Source: a candidate division LCP-89 bacterium (GTDB lineage Bacteria; Electryoneota; B3-LCP). From it: 64,000 nt of DNA. The translations under genes and the position numbers were made by a program. The notes under the pieces are model-generated. The model worked only from the letters and a program-made list of their open reading frames with translations. It was not told the DNA's origin and made no database searches. Shown piece by piece: positions 47,082 through 57,492 of the stretch (the stretch's first letter is position 1; every line of letters begins with the position of its first letter). Location of the stretch: positions 1 to 64,000 of the forward strand of contig JALGVT010000013.1 in assembly GCA_025774555.1 (NCBI GenBank). The letters run 5' to 3'.

Positions 47082-48023
47082 CTATCTCTTCTTCTTGCCA
47101 AATATGCTGATATTGGTCTGGATGCCTTCCTCTTTAATCTGATTGACAAGAGAATCAAGATCAGAAACAGTCTGCTTAAGCATCGATGCAAAGTCGGCAT
47201 CGTTAATTAACATACCCAGGGTGCCTTCGTCATCCTGCAGTTTGCCAGCGATGAGGTTCAACTGCTCTGAAAATTCATTCAGGGTGGAAGCAAACTGCTC
47301 GAAACCGGTAGCAGCGCTATCTATTTTATCTCTATGCTCTTCTATCAGAATATGAATTATCTCAGTCGATTTTGCCAGATTATCCATAATCTGGTTGAAT
47401 TTATCCTCATTGAGTTTGATTAAATCGCGGGTTATTTCGGTGGTTTCATCGAGATTATTGATACTCGAAGCCAACGCTTCCTGCACCCGTGGATCACCGG
47501 CGGTTTTATTTATATTCTCGATTGTCTTCTCGAGGACTCCCAAGAGACGCTTAACGTCATAAATCAGTTCTGATGAACTTTCCATCAGGTCGTTCATGCC
47601 GCTGCCGGAATCACCTTCGAATATATGGTTTTCAGGTGGAGTATTCCCTGAAACACCCGGTATAATACTGATAAGTTTGCCACCCATCAACTCGGGACTG
47701 GCAACTATAAAACGAGCATCGTCGAAAAGAGTTACTGAGGATTTTAACTCCATGCGAACAATCACGCCGTCCTGTTCCAATTCAAAATCAACCACTTTAC
47801 CGCTGTTGATTCCGTTAACCAGAACAGAAGCTCCGAGCATCATACCGGAGATATCAGCAAAACGAGCATAGACGGTGTAATTCCCGGCAGTCAGGCTGAC
47901 CTGTTTACCCCACATTATCCCGAATATCAGACAAGCGATGGCTAAGAGGACAGTAATTCCAACTTTAACTTCCGATTTGGGCTGCTTCATAATAATATCA
48001 TTTCGTAAAAGCGCTGCTGTCAA
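47082..48023 (-). CDS. MlaD/MCE family substrate-binding protein
   Basis: VKVGITVLLAIACLIFGIMWGKQV...YTVYARFADISGMMLGASVLVNGINSGKV. Confidence 0.88.
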   Translation of the reverse strand: MTAALLRNDIIMKQPKSEVKVGITVLLAIACLIFGIMWGKQVSLTAGNYTVYARFADISGMMLGASVLVNGINSGKVVDFELEQDGVIVRMELKSSVTLFDDARFIVASPELMGGKLISIIPGVSGNTPPENHIFEGDSGSGMNDLMESSSELIYDVKRLLGVLEKTIENINKTAGDPRVQEALASSINNLDETTEITRDLIKLNEDKFNQIMDNLAKSTEIIHILIEEHRDKIDSAATGFEQFASTLNEFSEQLNLIAGKLQDDEGTLGMLINDADFASMLKQTVSDLDSLVNQIKEEGIQTNISIFGKKKR

Positions 48024-48109
48024 TTAATGGTAATAACCGCTCAATAAGGTACTCAGTTCCATGTTTAAAGTCAAGTAGAAAGGCTTATTTCAGAAGATGT
48101 TGTAACGGC

Positions 48110-49078
48110 TCATTCGAAATCCTTATCGAGATAATCCGAAGCGTGTTTTTTGTTCATCAGGGATTTCATCAGGCGGTGGTTAAAAACGCGAGCTGGATGA
48201 TATCCATATATCTTGAGCAGCATATTAAGCGCGATGACTTCGGCAATTACAGTGATGTTCTTCCCCGGGTAAATCGGCAGTTTTACTAGAGGGATGCTTA
48301 CACCGAGAAAATCTTTATACTCCTCATCTAAGCCAATCCGTTCGTAGTTCTCTTTATTATCCCAATCAACCAATTCTACTTGAACTTCAACACGCTTCTG
48401 CATTCTCACGGCACGAATTCCGAAGATTTGCCTGATATCAATGATACCGACACCGCGAATCTCCATGAAATGCTTCAGCATTTCAGGTCCAGACCCCAAC
48501 AGAATGCCTTCAGCTTTCTTTTTCAAATTAACAACGTCGTCGGCAACTAACCGGTGTCCTCTTTCAACCAGATCCAAGGCGATCTCCGATTTGCCTATCC
48601 CCGAACGACCGGTGAAAAGAACCCCGAGTCCGTACACGTCCACTAACGTGCCGTGAAGACTCATTGAGGGAGCAAATTTCAAGTAAAGATATTCACTCAG
48701 AAGTTGAATCAGAATAGTCGTAGAATAGGAAGTCTGAAAAATGGAGATCTTTCTATTATTCGCTTCCTCGATCATTTCGGGGAAAGCAGTATTGGAATCG
48801 GTAACGATAAAACAGGGAATATCAAAGTCGAAGACACGTGCGAAAATCTCTCGTCTCTTGTCTGCTTCAAGATTACGCAGGTAACTCATTTCCGTGTTGC
48901 CCAGAATCTGCACGCGATCATATGTGAAAAGCTCCAGATACCCCGCCAGCGCCAATCCCGGGCGATGAAGATTCAACTGAGTTATCTTCCTTCGCAGCCC
49001 GGCGCGGGTGCTGACCAGTTCGAGATTTAATCGATCTTCGTTCTCCTTAAAAAAAAGCCCAACTTCGAGGGTGTCCAT
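48110..49078 (-). CDS. hprK: HPr kinase/phosphorylase
   Basis: GVLFTGRSGIGKSEIALDLVERGHRLVADDVV; MEIRGVGIIDIRQIFG. Confidence 0.92.
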   Translation of the reverse strand: MDTLEVGLFFKENEDRLNLELVSTRAGLRRKITQLNLHRPGLALAGYLELFTYDRVQILGNTEMSYLRNLEADKRREIFARVFDFDIPCFIVTDSNTAFPEMIEEANNRKISIFQTSYSTTILIQLLSEYLYLKFAPSMSLHGTLVDVYGLGVLFTGRSGIGKSEIALDLVERGHRLVADDVVNLKKKAEGILLGSGPEMLKHFMEIRGVGIIDIRQIFGIRAVRMQKRVEVQVELVDWDNKENYERIGLDEEYKDFLGVSIPLVKLPIYPGKNITVIAEVIALNMLLKIYGYHPARVFNHRLMKSLMNKKHASDYLDKDFE

Positions 49079-49099
49079 ACCTGCTCCATAAAGCTGAAA

Positions 49100-49127
49100 G
49101 GGCGGGTAAAATTTCTATTACCCGCCC
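49100..49127 (-). terminator. GC-rich hairpin between hpf-like gene and hprK (terminator/attenuator candidate)
   Basis: GGGCGGGTAA / TTACCCGCCC perfect 10-bp stem, 8-nt loop, then TTTCAGCTTTAT on minus strand. Confidence 0.5.
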
Positions 49128-49149
49128 GGTAGTCTATTGCATATTATCG

Positions 49150-49440
49150 TTAGGTTTTCTTGTATAGCTTCCCTTTGTATCTTCGCAATTGACTCTCCAA
49201 TTTATCCACCGTTTTGGGAATACTTTTGTAGAAGTCGCTGCTGGTGTCTGTCGCAGTCAGTCTCGTTCCATTGACATTCAATATAATTTCGGATAGCTTA
49301 TTACTCTTCTGCCAATCCAGTATGATTTCACTATCAGTGATGCTGTCGTAGAATTTTGTCAACCGCATTACTTCATTCGTGGCGAATTTCTGCAGTTTAT
49401 CACTGGCTTTAAAATGTCTGGCTGAGACGTTGACACGCAT
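49150..49440 (-). CDS. hpf: Ribosome hibernation promoting factor (short HPF/RaiA family)
   Basis: MRVNVSARHFKASDKLQKFATNEVMRLTKFYDSITDSEIIL...DFYKSIPKTVDKLESQLRRYKGK. Confidence 0.85.
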   Translation of the reverse strand: MRVNVSARHFKASDKLQKFATNEVMRLTKFYDSITDSEIILDWQKSNKLSEIILNVNGTRLTATDTSSDFYKSIPKTVDKLESQLRRYKGKLYKKT

Positions 49441-49468
49441 AATTACTCCTTTCGGGATTATTTTGTCA

Positions 49469-50371
49469 CTAACTTTTCTCTGACCTTGGATGTGCTTGCT
49501 GATAGACCTCCTTCAGTTTGTTTCGACAGACATGAGTGTATTTTTGTGTGGTAGAAATCGACGAATGACCGAGCATTTCTTGTATAGCTCTCAAATCAGC
49601 TCCGTTTTCCAGAAGGTGAGTGGCAAAACTATGGCGCAGCAAATGCGGGTTTCTTCCGGGTGAATTGGGTAATATGCTAAGTATTTCTGCGATGGTGCGT
49701 TGAATTCCTCTAACAGAAAGAGCGCCGCCGTCTTGATTTAAAATCAACCGTTTGGCGTTGATTGATTTACGGCGCTGCCGCGCTGACTCTCCCCGCCTGG
49801 AAATATAATCCTGCAACGCTTGCTGAACCGGTTTCCCCACTGGAATAATCCGCTCTTTTTTACCTTTCCCAAGGATGCGTAGAACTTCGCGGCTATGATC
49901 AAAATCATCCAATGCAATGCCAGCAAGTTCACTGACGCGAAGACCGCAGCCATATAATAATTCAATGATCAAGCGTGATCTAAGCGCCATTTCATCTTCT
50001 AATGGAAGCGAATCAAGTAATGCGTTCAGCGCTTTCTGATCGAATACACGGGGCAGCCGTTTTTCCTTTTTGGGCAACAGAATCCGTGTTGAGATAATTT
50101 GGTTATCCTCACCTGTTTGTCCTAAGTATCGCCCGAAACTCCGCAAGGTGGAAAGTTTTCTCTCCACCGTGCTGCGAGACCTTCCTGAACGAAGCAGGTA
50201 AGCGCCAAAATCACGTATCGAATGAGGGCTGATTACACCGTCACAACCGCTGTCATGGAGAAATTTAAAGAACTGTCTAAGATCACGGGAATAAGCATCC
50301 ACTGTATTCGGTGAAGCGGAGATCTCATCCCTTATATATTGTATGAATTTGTCGATCTGTTGTTCCATCAA
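49469..50371 (-). CDS. Tyrosine recombinase XerC/XerD
   Basis: R..K..HxxR..H..Y set: YGCGLRVSELAG, GKGKKERIIPV, HLLRHSFATHLL, LGHSSISTTQKYTHV. Confidence 0.92.
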   Translation of the reverse strand: MMEQQIDKFIQYIRDEISASPNTVDAYSRDLRQFFKFLHDSGCDGVISPHSIRDFGAYLLRSGRSRSTVERKLSTLRSFGRYLGQTGEDNQIISTRILLPKKEKRLPRVFDQKALNALLDSLPLEDEMALRSRLIIELLYGCGLRVSELAGIALDDFDHSREVLRILGKGKKERIIPVGKPVQQALQDYISRRGESARQRRKSINAKRLILNQDGGALSVRGIQRTIAEILSILPNSPGRNPHLLRHSFATHLLENGADLRAIQEMLGHSSISTTQKYTHVCRNKLKEVYQQAHPRSEKS

Positions 50372-50379
50372 AACAGGTC

Positions 50380-52593
50380 TTAATTGACAGATTCTGTTTT
50401 CTCAACCGTTTTTATCACAGTTTTACATTTAGGGCAGATCAGTTCTATATCCCCATCCGATGAAGTATTGTTGAGCATATAAGGATGACCGCAGTTTTCA
50501 CACTCTATCGGTTCAGGTTTTTTCCAGAGTCGATTTTTACATTCAGGATAGCGGTTACAGGCGTAGAAACGTCCCTTTTTCGAAGAGCGTTCCACGAACT
50601 CGCCATCGCATCCGGGTTTTTCGCATTTTACACCGGTTCCGATCGGTTCGATATGTTTGCATTTCGGATAATTGGAACAACCAAGGAACCGCCCGTACTT
50701 CCCTTCTTTTATAAGCAGATCGCCGCCGCAGTCAGAACACACCTTGCCAGCGCTTTTAGGAGCTTCCAGAGGTTTACTATTCCTGCATTCCGGAAAACCG
50801 CTGCAAGCTAAAAACCTGCCGCGTCTTCCCCATTTAATCACCATCGGGCGACCACATTTCTCGCAGGTTTCGTCGCTGACTTCCTGTACCTTTTTCTTGA
50901 TATCGTCGCGCATTATTTCAGCTTTTTCAAGCAGTTCTGAAAAAGGACCGTAGAACTCCTTAATCACCTTTACCCACGGTGTTCCCTCTTCGACATGATC
51001 GAGTTGTTCTTCCATACGCGCTGTGAAATTGACTTCAAAAATATCTGAGAAGAGTTCGACGAGAATCATGCTGACCGTTTCACCAAGAGCGGTCGGCGCC
51101 AATTTTCTCTTCTCCTGTTCAATGTACTTTCGGTCGAACAGCGTCCCGATAGTAGCGGCATAAGTGCTGGGGCGTCCAATGCCCAGTTCATCCATGACTT
51201 TGACCAGCGTAGCTTCAGTGAATCTCGGCGGAGGCTGGGTGAAGTGCTGCATCGAATCGATGTCATCGAGGTTCAAAGGAAAACCTTTCCCAAAACCATC
51301 AGGCAGCGGCGGTAGTTGATCCCCGTTGCCGCTCTCAATTGAATAAACCTTGATAAAACCGTCAAAGATGCGTTCCTGACTGCGTGCACGATACAGTGCG
51401 TCACCTCCTGCTACTTCTATCACAGTCACTTCTGAGACCGCATCCGTCATCTGGGATGCGACAAATCTACGCCAGATCAGGTCATATAGCTTCCAATTCG
51501 CTTCGTCAAGCACACCTTTTAATTGCGCTGGCGTTCTCGAAACGTCAGTGGGGCGAATAGCTTCATGGGCGTCCTGCGTCCTTCCCTTCTTTTTGTAATT
51601 GCGCGGGCTGCTAGGAAGATAATTCTCTCCGAGACTGGTTTTTATATGATTTCGCACTGCGTGCAGAGCTTCAGATGCCACCCGCACGGAATCGGTGCGC
51701 ATATAAGTGATCAAACCGCTCGTTTCGCCGTTGGGGAGCTCCATGCCTTCATACAGAGTCTGCGCCAGGCGCATCGTCCTTTTACCGGAGAAACGTAATC
51801 GCTTCGATGCGTCCTGCTGCAACGTGCTCGTCGTGAAGGGCGGATAAGGTTTTGTCTTCAGCGTGCTTTTCTTAACCTGCGATACCTGATGCGAAGCCTT
51901 CTTCAATTCCTCAATCAGCTCTTCCGTGGTGATTTTATCAGGGAGGTTGACCTTTTTGCCTTTATAGGACACCAACTCTGCCCAGAATGGCTCGAGTTTA
52001 TCACCGGAGAGAAGCGCTTTGATCGACCAGTATTCCTGCGCTGTGAAAGCCTTTATGTCAGCTTCACGTTCGCAGATCAGGCGAAGCGCCACAGATTGCA
52101 CGCGTCCCGCGGAAAGTCCTTTAGCAACAGTTTTCCATATAAAGGGGCTGACTTTATAGCCGACCAGCCGGTCAACGACTCGGCGCGCGATCTGCGCATC
52201 TACCTTGCGTTTATCGATGACGCCGGGATCGGCGACAGCCTGCTGCACAGAGTTGCGCGTTATTTCATAGAAGAGAGCACGGTGGGGATTCGGGTGTGTT
52301 TTAGCTATTATTTCAGCGACATGCGCTCCAATCGCTTCACCTTCGCGGTCAGGGTCAGTTGCGATATAGACCTGTTCAGCCTTTCCCGCCAGATTCTTAA
52401 TGGCATCTATTACCTTTTTCTTATTAGGGATTGGCTTGTATTCAGGTTTGAAGTCGTCGTCTATATTAACGCCGAGGGCTTTTTGGGGCAGGTCCTTTAT
52501 ATGTCCCAAAGATGCTGTGACTTCAAAATTGGGACCGAGGAACTTCTTGATTGTTTTAGCTTTGGATGGAGACTCTACAATGATCAGGTTCAT
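50380..52593 (-). CDS. topA: DNA topoisomerase I
   Basis: NLIIVESPSKAKTIKKFLG; GLITYMRTDSVRVA; multiple C-terminal CxxC zinc fingers. Confidence 0.96.
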   Translation of the reverse strand: MNLIIVESPSKAKTIKKFLGPNFEVTASLGHIKDLPQKALGVNIDDDFKPEYKPIPNKKKVIDAIKNLAGKAEQVYIATDPDREGEAIGAHVAEIIAKTHPNPHRALFYEITRNSVQQAVADPGVIDKRKVDAQIARRVVDRLVGYKVSPFIWKTVAKGLSAGRVQSVALRLICEREADIKAFTAQEYWSIKALLSGDKLEPFWAELVSYKGKKVNLPDKITTEELIEELKKASHQVSQVKKSTLKTKPYPPFTTSTLQQDASKRLRFSGKRTMRLAQTLYEGMELPNGETSGLITYMRTDSVRVASEALHAVRNHIKTSLGENYLPSSPRNYKKKGRTQDAHEAIRPTDVSRTPAQLKGVLDEANWKLYDLIWRRFVASQMTDAVSEVTVIEVAGGDALYRARSQERIFDGFIKVYSIESGNGDQLPPLPDGFGKGFPLNLDDIDSMQHFTQPPPRFTEATLVKVMDELGIGRPSTYAATIGTLFDRKYIEQEKRKLAPTALGETVSMILVELFSDIFEVNFTARMEEQLDHVEEGTPWVKVIKEFYGPFSELLEKAEIMRDDIKKKVQEVSDETCEKCGRPMVIKWGRRGRFLACSGFPECRNSKPLEAPKSAGKVCSDCGGDLLIKEGKYGRFLGCSNYPKCKHIEPIGTGVKCEKPGCDGEFVERSSKKGRFYACNRYPECKNRLWKKPEPIECENCGHPYMLNNTSSDGDIELICPKCKTVIKTVEKTESVN

Positions 52594-52623
52594 TTCAACG
52601 ATGAGTAAAAAATATGTGATGTT

Positions 52624-53106
52624 TTAGTGATAAGTTTCGCCTTTCTGCGGCGCTTCGAATGAGCGTAGAATTCCCGGCAGAGATACTCCCTCCTCAAAGA
52701 TGAAGGATTGCACCATTGATTTTACGTCTTCTACAGTCGCAGGCTGGAAGTCTAAAATGAAGAGTCGTTCGATGATTTCTTCTATTTCACGCTGGGAGAT
52801 GATTTTCAAATGCTTGAGTTGGAGGAGATATCCGAATGCTTCCGGTTCGATGTACCTGCGCTCCATATTGTGCAGGACACGATGGGAGGTTTCCGCGGCT
52901 TCCTCTATTTCTACTTTCTGAGCTGGCGTACCGCCTTGCAGATCAAAACGGTAGTACAACCAGTAGAAAGCGGTGTTGATCTCCTGTTCGGTATAACCGC
53001 GTTCAATTAAATTTTCACTCACCTGATCCATCTCTTCAGCTTTCCAGTTAGAATCGCTGAATTCGTCCATTATCAAGACCAGGAGTTCCATTATTCGATG
53101 ATACAT
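52624..53106 (-). CDS. Smg/DUF494 family protein
   Basis: MELLVLIMDEF...SENLIERGYTEQEINTAFYWL...EIEEIIERLFIL; adjacent to topA as in other genomes. Confidence 0.75.
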   Translation of the reverse strand: MYHRIMELLVLIMDEFSDSNWKAEEMDQVSENLIERGYTEQEINTAFYWLYYRFDLQGGTPAQKVEIEEAAETSHRVLHNMERRYIEPEAFGYLLQLKHLKIISQREIEEIIERLFILDFQPATVEDVKSMVQSFIFEEGVSLPGILRSFEAPQKGETYH

Positions 53107-53224
53107 GGGGGTGATATCCTATGTTCAATAATAGCGTTTTCCCCCGAGTTCCCCTAATACAATATAACAATAAATCAAGGAGAAAGAAACTATTATTTAT
53201 CCTTCTTAACCCTTTTAATCAGCC

Positions 53225-56197
53225 CTATCGACCGTGACAATGCTTATACTTCTTGCCGCTGCCACAGGGGCATGGATCGTTTCTACCGGGCGCTTTCCCC
53301 TTGCGCACAGGCTGCTGTTTCCCCGGAGCTTCAGCTTGCGGTCTGGGCTGTCCCTGCGCCGCTTCATCCACCGATCCTTCCGGTGGTTTCTGAGCATACG
53401 CATACGCTATGCCCGCAGCCTGCCTATGAACCGCCGCCATCTGATCAGCCGCTATCGACTCCTTCGGTTTTGTGGCAGTCAGAATACGGCTCTGAAAAAT
53501 ATTGCGCAACGCTCTTTCGTTGATGCGATCGAGCATCTCTTCAAAAAGCCCATATCCTTCACGTTTAAACTCCACCAACGGATCGCGCTGACCATAAGCA
53601 CGCAGCCCTACCCCCTCTTTTAAACGATCCATCTCGTACAGATGATCCTTCCATTCTTCGTCGATAAAGGCAAGAATGGTTCCCTGAAGGAAGTTTGGCA
53701 AAAGATCCGGGTCTATCTCCTTTTTGCGTTTTTCAAAACTCGCTCTGCTCAGTTCCGTGATTTTCTCCTGCATCTCCTCGAGCCTCATCGACGGCATATT
53801 TTCGAGATCAAGGTCGAGGAAAATTCGCAGCACGCTGCCCAGGGATCTCTGCAGGTCGTCAAGATTCGATGATTCGATGGTTGAATCATCGTCTGCCACG
53901 CGGTCGAGAAGAGTTTCGATCCACTCGTCCATCATCTCGAAGATTACCTCTTCGATCTCCTCCATGAAAAGCACCCGGCGACGGCGGTTGTAAATAACTT
54001 CCCGCTGCTTGTTCATCACGTCGTCATATTCGATCAGATGCTTGCGGATGGAGAAATTTTGAGCTTCGACGCGCTTCTGTGCTCTTTCGATGGACTTGGT
54101 GATCATAGCGTGCGTAATGACTTCACCCTCCTGCACGCCCATTCGATCCATGATCCCCGCGATTCGGTCAGAACCGAAGAGACGCATCAGGTCATCTTCC
54201 AGAGAGAGGAAAAAACGGCTGGCTCCCGGATCGCCTTGACGACCAGATCTGCCCCGCAGCTGCCGGTCAATCCTGCGCGCTTCATGGCGTTCTGTGCCTA
54301 AAATCTGCAAACCGCCCGATTCAACGACACCCTCACCCAGCCTGATATCAGTGCCGCGGCCCGCCATATTAGTGGCAATCGTCACCGCTCCGGGCTGACC
54401 TGCCCTGACGATGATTTCAGCCTCACGTTGATGATGCTTTGCGTTGAGAACCTCGTGAGGCAGCTTGCGCCTTTTCAGAAGACGTGAGATAGTCTCTGAT
54501 ACTTCTACATTCGTAGTGCCGACCAGCACTGGCTGCTTATTGTGATAGTACTCTTCGATCTGATCGAGGATGGCTTCGTACTTTTCCTTTCTCGTCTTGT
54601 AGATGACATCATTATGATCTTCACGGATAACCGGCATATTTGTGGGAATGACCACGACGTCCAGTTTATAAATATCCCAGAATTCCGCCTCCTCGGTCTC
54701 TGCCGTACCGGTCATGCCGGCTAATTTATCATACAGACGGAAATAATTCTGTAAAGTTATCGTTGCCACAGTCTGAGTTTCACGCTCAATCCTGACGCCT
54801 TCCTTCGCTTCAATCGCCTGGTGCAGTCCATCCGAGTAGCGGCGTCCATGCTGCAAACGACCAGTGAACTCATCGACGATAACAATGCGCGCGCCATCTT
54901 CGATGACATATTCAATATCTCGCTCATAGAGCATGTGCGCTCGCAGAAGCTGCGTAATGTTATGGTTGCGCTCACTGCGATCCAGATAAAGGTCTTCCGC
55001 TTTCAGGCGGAGTTCCTGCTTTCTCTCTGGACTTAAGTCAGCCATTTCCTCGATCTTTGACTGCTCTTCAACAATATCAGGCAGAATGAACATCTCAGCA
55101 TCGGATTTGGTCGAACGAGCCAGCTCTTCCCTGCCCTTCTCCGTCAAATCTATGGTGTGATGCTGTTCATCAATAGCGAAATAGAGCTCCTCGTCTATAA
55201 CATGGATTTTCTTATCCCGGAGATAGTCGTTTTCGATGCGGGTGCGGAGTTTCTGTGTGCCGGGTTCCTGCATCAGACGGAGCAGACGTTTGTTCTTGGG
55301 CGCTCCGCGGTGAGACATGAGAATATTTTCACCTGCTTCGTATTCAGCCTCAGGAGTCCCTTCGGCAAGCAGTTTCTCTGCTTCCGCAATCATCTTGTTT
55401 ATCAGATCATTCTGTTTTCTGACCAGCCTGTCAATATGTCCCTTCAGTTCGCCGAACTTGTGTGTGCTTCGTGCCACCGGTCCGGATATAATCAACGGCG
55501 TTCGGGCTTCGTCAATCAAGACGGAATCGACTTCGTCGACGATGGCATAATGATGACTGCGCTGTACTACTGCTTCAGCATCGATTGCCATGTTATCGCG
55601 CAGGTAGTCGAAGCCGAATTCATTATTCGTGCCGTAGGTTATATCGGCGGCATAGGCTGCAAGACGCTGCTCATAAGACATGTGCGCCAGATTGACGCCG
55701 ACTGTCATCCCTAAGAACTCGTATATCCCGCCCATCCACTGTGCGTCTCTGGTGGCAAGGTAATCGTTCACAGTGATCAGGTGCGCGCCCTTACCTTCGA
55801 GAGCATTCAGGTAAAGCGGCATGGTGGCTACAAGCGTTTTTCCTTCACCGGTTGCCATTTCTGCGATGCGCCCCTGATGCAGGACAAAGCCGCCTATCAA
55901 CTGCACGTCATAAGGCACCATATCCCAGGTGATCTTTTGTCCACCGGCTTCCCAGGTTTCACCAAGTAGTCTCTTACACGCTGATTTGACAACTGCAAAC
56001 GCCTCAGGCAGGAGATCGTCTGTGGTTTCACCATCGGTCAGGCGGCTCTTGAATTCGTTTGTTTTAGCGCGGAGCTGCTCATCGGTCAGCGATTCGTATT
56101 CATCGAAATACCGATTGATCTGCGCCACAATCGGCAGCATCTTCTTGACTTCACGGTCAGACTTGCTGCCGAAGAATTTATTTATTACGTTGAGCAT
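53225..56197 (-). CDS. secA: Preprotein translocase subunit SecA
   Basis: MATGEGKTLVATMPLYLNAL; ITYGTNNEFGFDYLRDNM; MAGRGTDIRLGEGV; C-terminal NDPCPCGSGKKYKHCHGR. Confidence 0.97.
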   Translation of the reverse strand: MLNVINKFFGSKSDREVKKMLPIVAQINRYFDEYESLTDEQLRAKTNEFKSRLTDGETTDDLLPEAFAVVKSACKRLLGETWEAGGQKITWDMVPYDVQLIGGFVLHQGRIAEMATGEGKTLVATMPLYLNALEGKGAHLITVNDYLATRDAQWMGGIYEFLGMTVGVNLAHMSYEQRLAAYAADITYGTNNEFGFDYLRDNMAIDAEAVVQRSHHYAIVDEVDSVLIDEARTPLIISGPVARSTHKFGELKGHIDRLVRKQNDLINKMIAEAEKLLAEGTPEAEYEAGENILMSHRGAPKNKRLLRLMQEPGTQKLRTRIENDYLRDKKIHVIDEELYFAIDEQHHTIDLTEKGREELARSTKSDAEMFILPDIVEEQSKIEEMADLSPERKQELRLKAEDLYLDRSERNHNITQLLRAHMLYERDIEYVIEDGARIVIVDEFTGRLQHGRRYSDGLHQAIEAKEGVRIERETQTVATITLQNYFRLYDKLAGMTGTAETEEAEFWDIYKLDVVVIPTNMPVIREDHNDVIYKTRKEKYEAILDQIEEYYHNKQPVLVGTTNVEVSETISRLLKRRKLPHEVLNAKHHQREAEIIVRAGQPGAVTIATNMAGRGTDIRLGEGVVESGGLQILGTERHEARRIDRQLRGRSGRQGDPGASRFFLSLEDDLMRLFGSDRIAGIMDRMGVQEGEVITHAMITKSIERAQKRVEAQNFSIRKHLIEYDDVMNKQREVIYNRRRRVLFMEEIEEVIFEMMDEWIETLLDRVADDDSTIESSNLDDLQRSLGSVLRIFLDLDLENMPSMRLEEMQEKITELSRASFEKRKKEIDPDLLPNFLQGTILAFIDEEWKDHLYEMDRLKEGVGLRAYGQRDPLVEFKREGYGLFEEMLDRINERALRNIFQSRILTATKPKESIAADQMAAVHRQAAGIAYAYAQKPPEGSVDEAAQGQPRPQAEAPGKQQPVRKGKAPGRNDPCPCGSGKKYKHCHGR

Positions 56198-56256
56198 GGA
56201 TTGTTCTTAGTGTACATTCCTCTTAATTTGTACAGGAATGGATTTCTTAGTTCTGC

Positions 56257-56281
56257 GTCGGATTCAGGGAATCCGACCTAC
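56257..56281 (-). repeat. REP-like hairpin with GTAG head
   Basis: Minus strand GTAG-GTCGGATTC-CCT-GAATCCGAC; perfect 9-bp stem, 3-nt loop, 2 nt after the phosphoesterase stop codon. Confidence 0.6.
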
Positions 56282-56282
56282 A

Positions 56283-56996
56283 TCAATACCCCCACTCCAA
56301 CCGTTCAGCTAAGAAAACCGGCAGACCGGCTTTACGTATTTTAGCGGCGGCGGATTTTATATCGTACTCCTCGCGGACAAACTCGACCTCTTTCGATTCT
56401 GTATCATAAATCGCGCAGCAAAGTCTCGGATCTCGATCCCGCGGCTGCCCCACACTGCCTACGTTTATTATACGCTTCCCGGTTCCCGTATCGTCTCTTT
56501 TTTCTTTAAAATCTCCGGGAACGTGCGAATGTCCGACAAAGCAGACTTCTCCCTGAATCGCTTCATACTGTCCTTGAGTATCGTAAGCAGTGAAGATGTA
56601 ATTCCAATCTTCAGGATACAGCGGAGTGCCGTGTACGAAATGGAGGTCTTTATCAAGATATAACAACGGCAAAGTGCGCAGATAATCCTTATCCTTTGCG
56701 GACAACACCGCTTGCGTCCAAAGCGCAGCGCTGCGCGCCTTATCGTTGAAATAGGCAAGGTCTTCACTGCCGATAGCCGCGGCGTCGTGATTGCCCAAAA
56801 TCACAGTTGAAGCCTTCGCTCGGACTATATCGAGACATTCCACTGGATCGGCTCCGTAGCCCACAATATCGCCCAGGCAGACTATCGAGTCAACGCCGCG
56901 TTTGTCGATTGCTTCCAAAGCGACCGTCAACGCTTCGAGGTTACCATGTATGTCAGAGATTAAAGCAAATCGCAATAAACAGCTCTCAGCTATCAA
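56283..56996 (-). CDS. Calcineurin-like metallophosphoesterase
   Basis: RFALISDIHGNLEAL; VCLGDIVGYGADP; LGNHDAAA; VHGTP; GHSHVPG; true start likely the TTG before RFALISDIHGN. Confidence 0.9.
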   Translation of the reverse strand: MIAESCLLRFALISDIHGNLEALTVALEAIDKRGVDSIVCLGDIVGYGADPVECLDIVRAKASTVILGNHDAAAIGSEDLAYFNDKARSAALWTQAVLSAKDKDYLRTLPLLYLDKDLHFVHGTPLYPEDWNYIFTAYDTQGQYEAIQGEVCFVGHSHVPGDFKEKRDDTGTGKRIINVGSVGQPRDRDPRLCCAIYDTESKEVEFVREEYDIKSAAAKIRKAGLPVFLAERLEWGY

Positions 56997-57003
56997 CTAT
57001 CAG
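56981..57003. repeat. AGCT(C)TCAGCTATCAACTATCAG short degenerate repeat
   Basis: Intergenic; similar to 57493-57517. Confidence 0.45.
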
Positions 57004-57041
57004 TAGGTAAAAGTGGACGGCTGTGCGCGCATCCACCTCGA

Positions 57042-57485
57042 TTAACTACTATTTTCATTCTCATGCTCTGCCGTCTTTTTCTTCTTATTTTTCATACGCA
57101 ACACAGCATCGAGAACGCCATTAACGAATTTATCGCTCTTGCCCGTAGAGTATTTTCTGGCGATTTCTATTGCTTCGTTGATCGTTACTTTAGGAGGAAT
57201 ATCATCGAAGAAGCGGATCTCACAAATAGCCATGCGCAGGATGATATGGTCAAGTTTAGCAATCCTATCCAGCTCCCATCTATCAACGTGATCCTTGATA
57301 ATCGCGTCGAGCTTATCCTGCAGGCTTTTCGTGCGTTCAATTAGATCAGACGCGAATATATACTGTGAATCCTCTGTAGATTCGGGACGGAGCTGCATTA
57401 TTACCCGATCCAATTCATCGCCGGAAATTTCATGGGCATAAAGCACCTTCATAGCCCATTCACGAGCCGCTCGTCTGGTTTTCAT
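57042..57485 (-). CDS. nusB: Transcription antitermination factor NusB
   Basis: RRAAREWAMKVLYAHEISG...LDHIILRMAICEIRFFDDIPPKVTINEAIEIARKYSTGKSDKFVNGVLDAV. Confidence 0.95.
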   Translation of the reverse strand: MKTRRAAREWAMKVLYAHEISGDELDRVIMQLRPESTEDSQYIFASDLIERTKSLQDKLDAIIKDHVDRWELDRIAKLDHIILRMAICEIRFFDDIPPKVTINEAIEIARKYSTGKSDKFVNGVLDAVLRMKNKKKKTAEHENENSS

Positions 57486-57492
57486 AGATCAA

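Noticed and set aside
49469-50371. Integrase of a mobile element
   Set aside because: XerC/D-like with housekeeping neighbours (topA, hpf, hprK); no att repeats or cargo genes
51889-52608. 239-aa plus-strand ORF
   Set aside because: Entirely antisense to topA; composition mirrors the coding strand
55157-55714. 185-aa plus-strand ORF
   Set aside because: Antisense to secA, no recognisable motif
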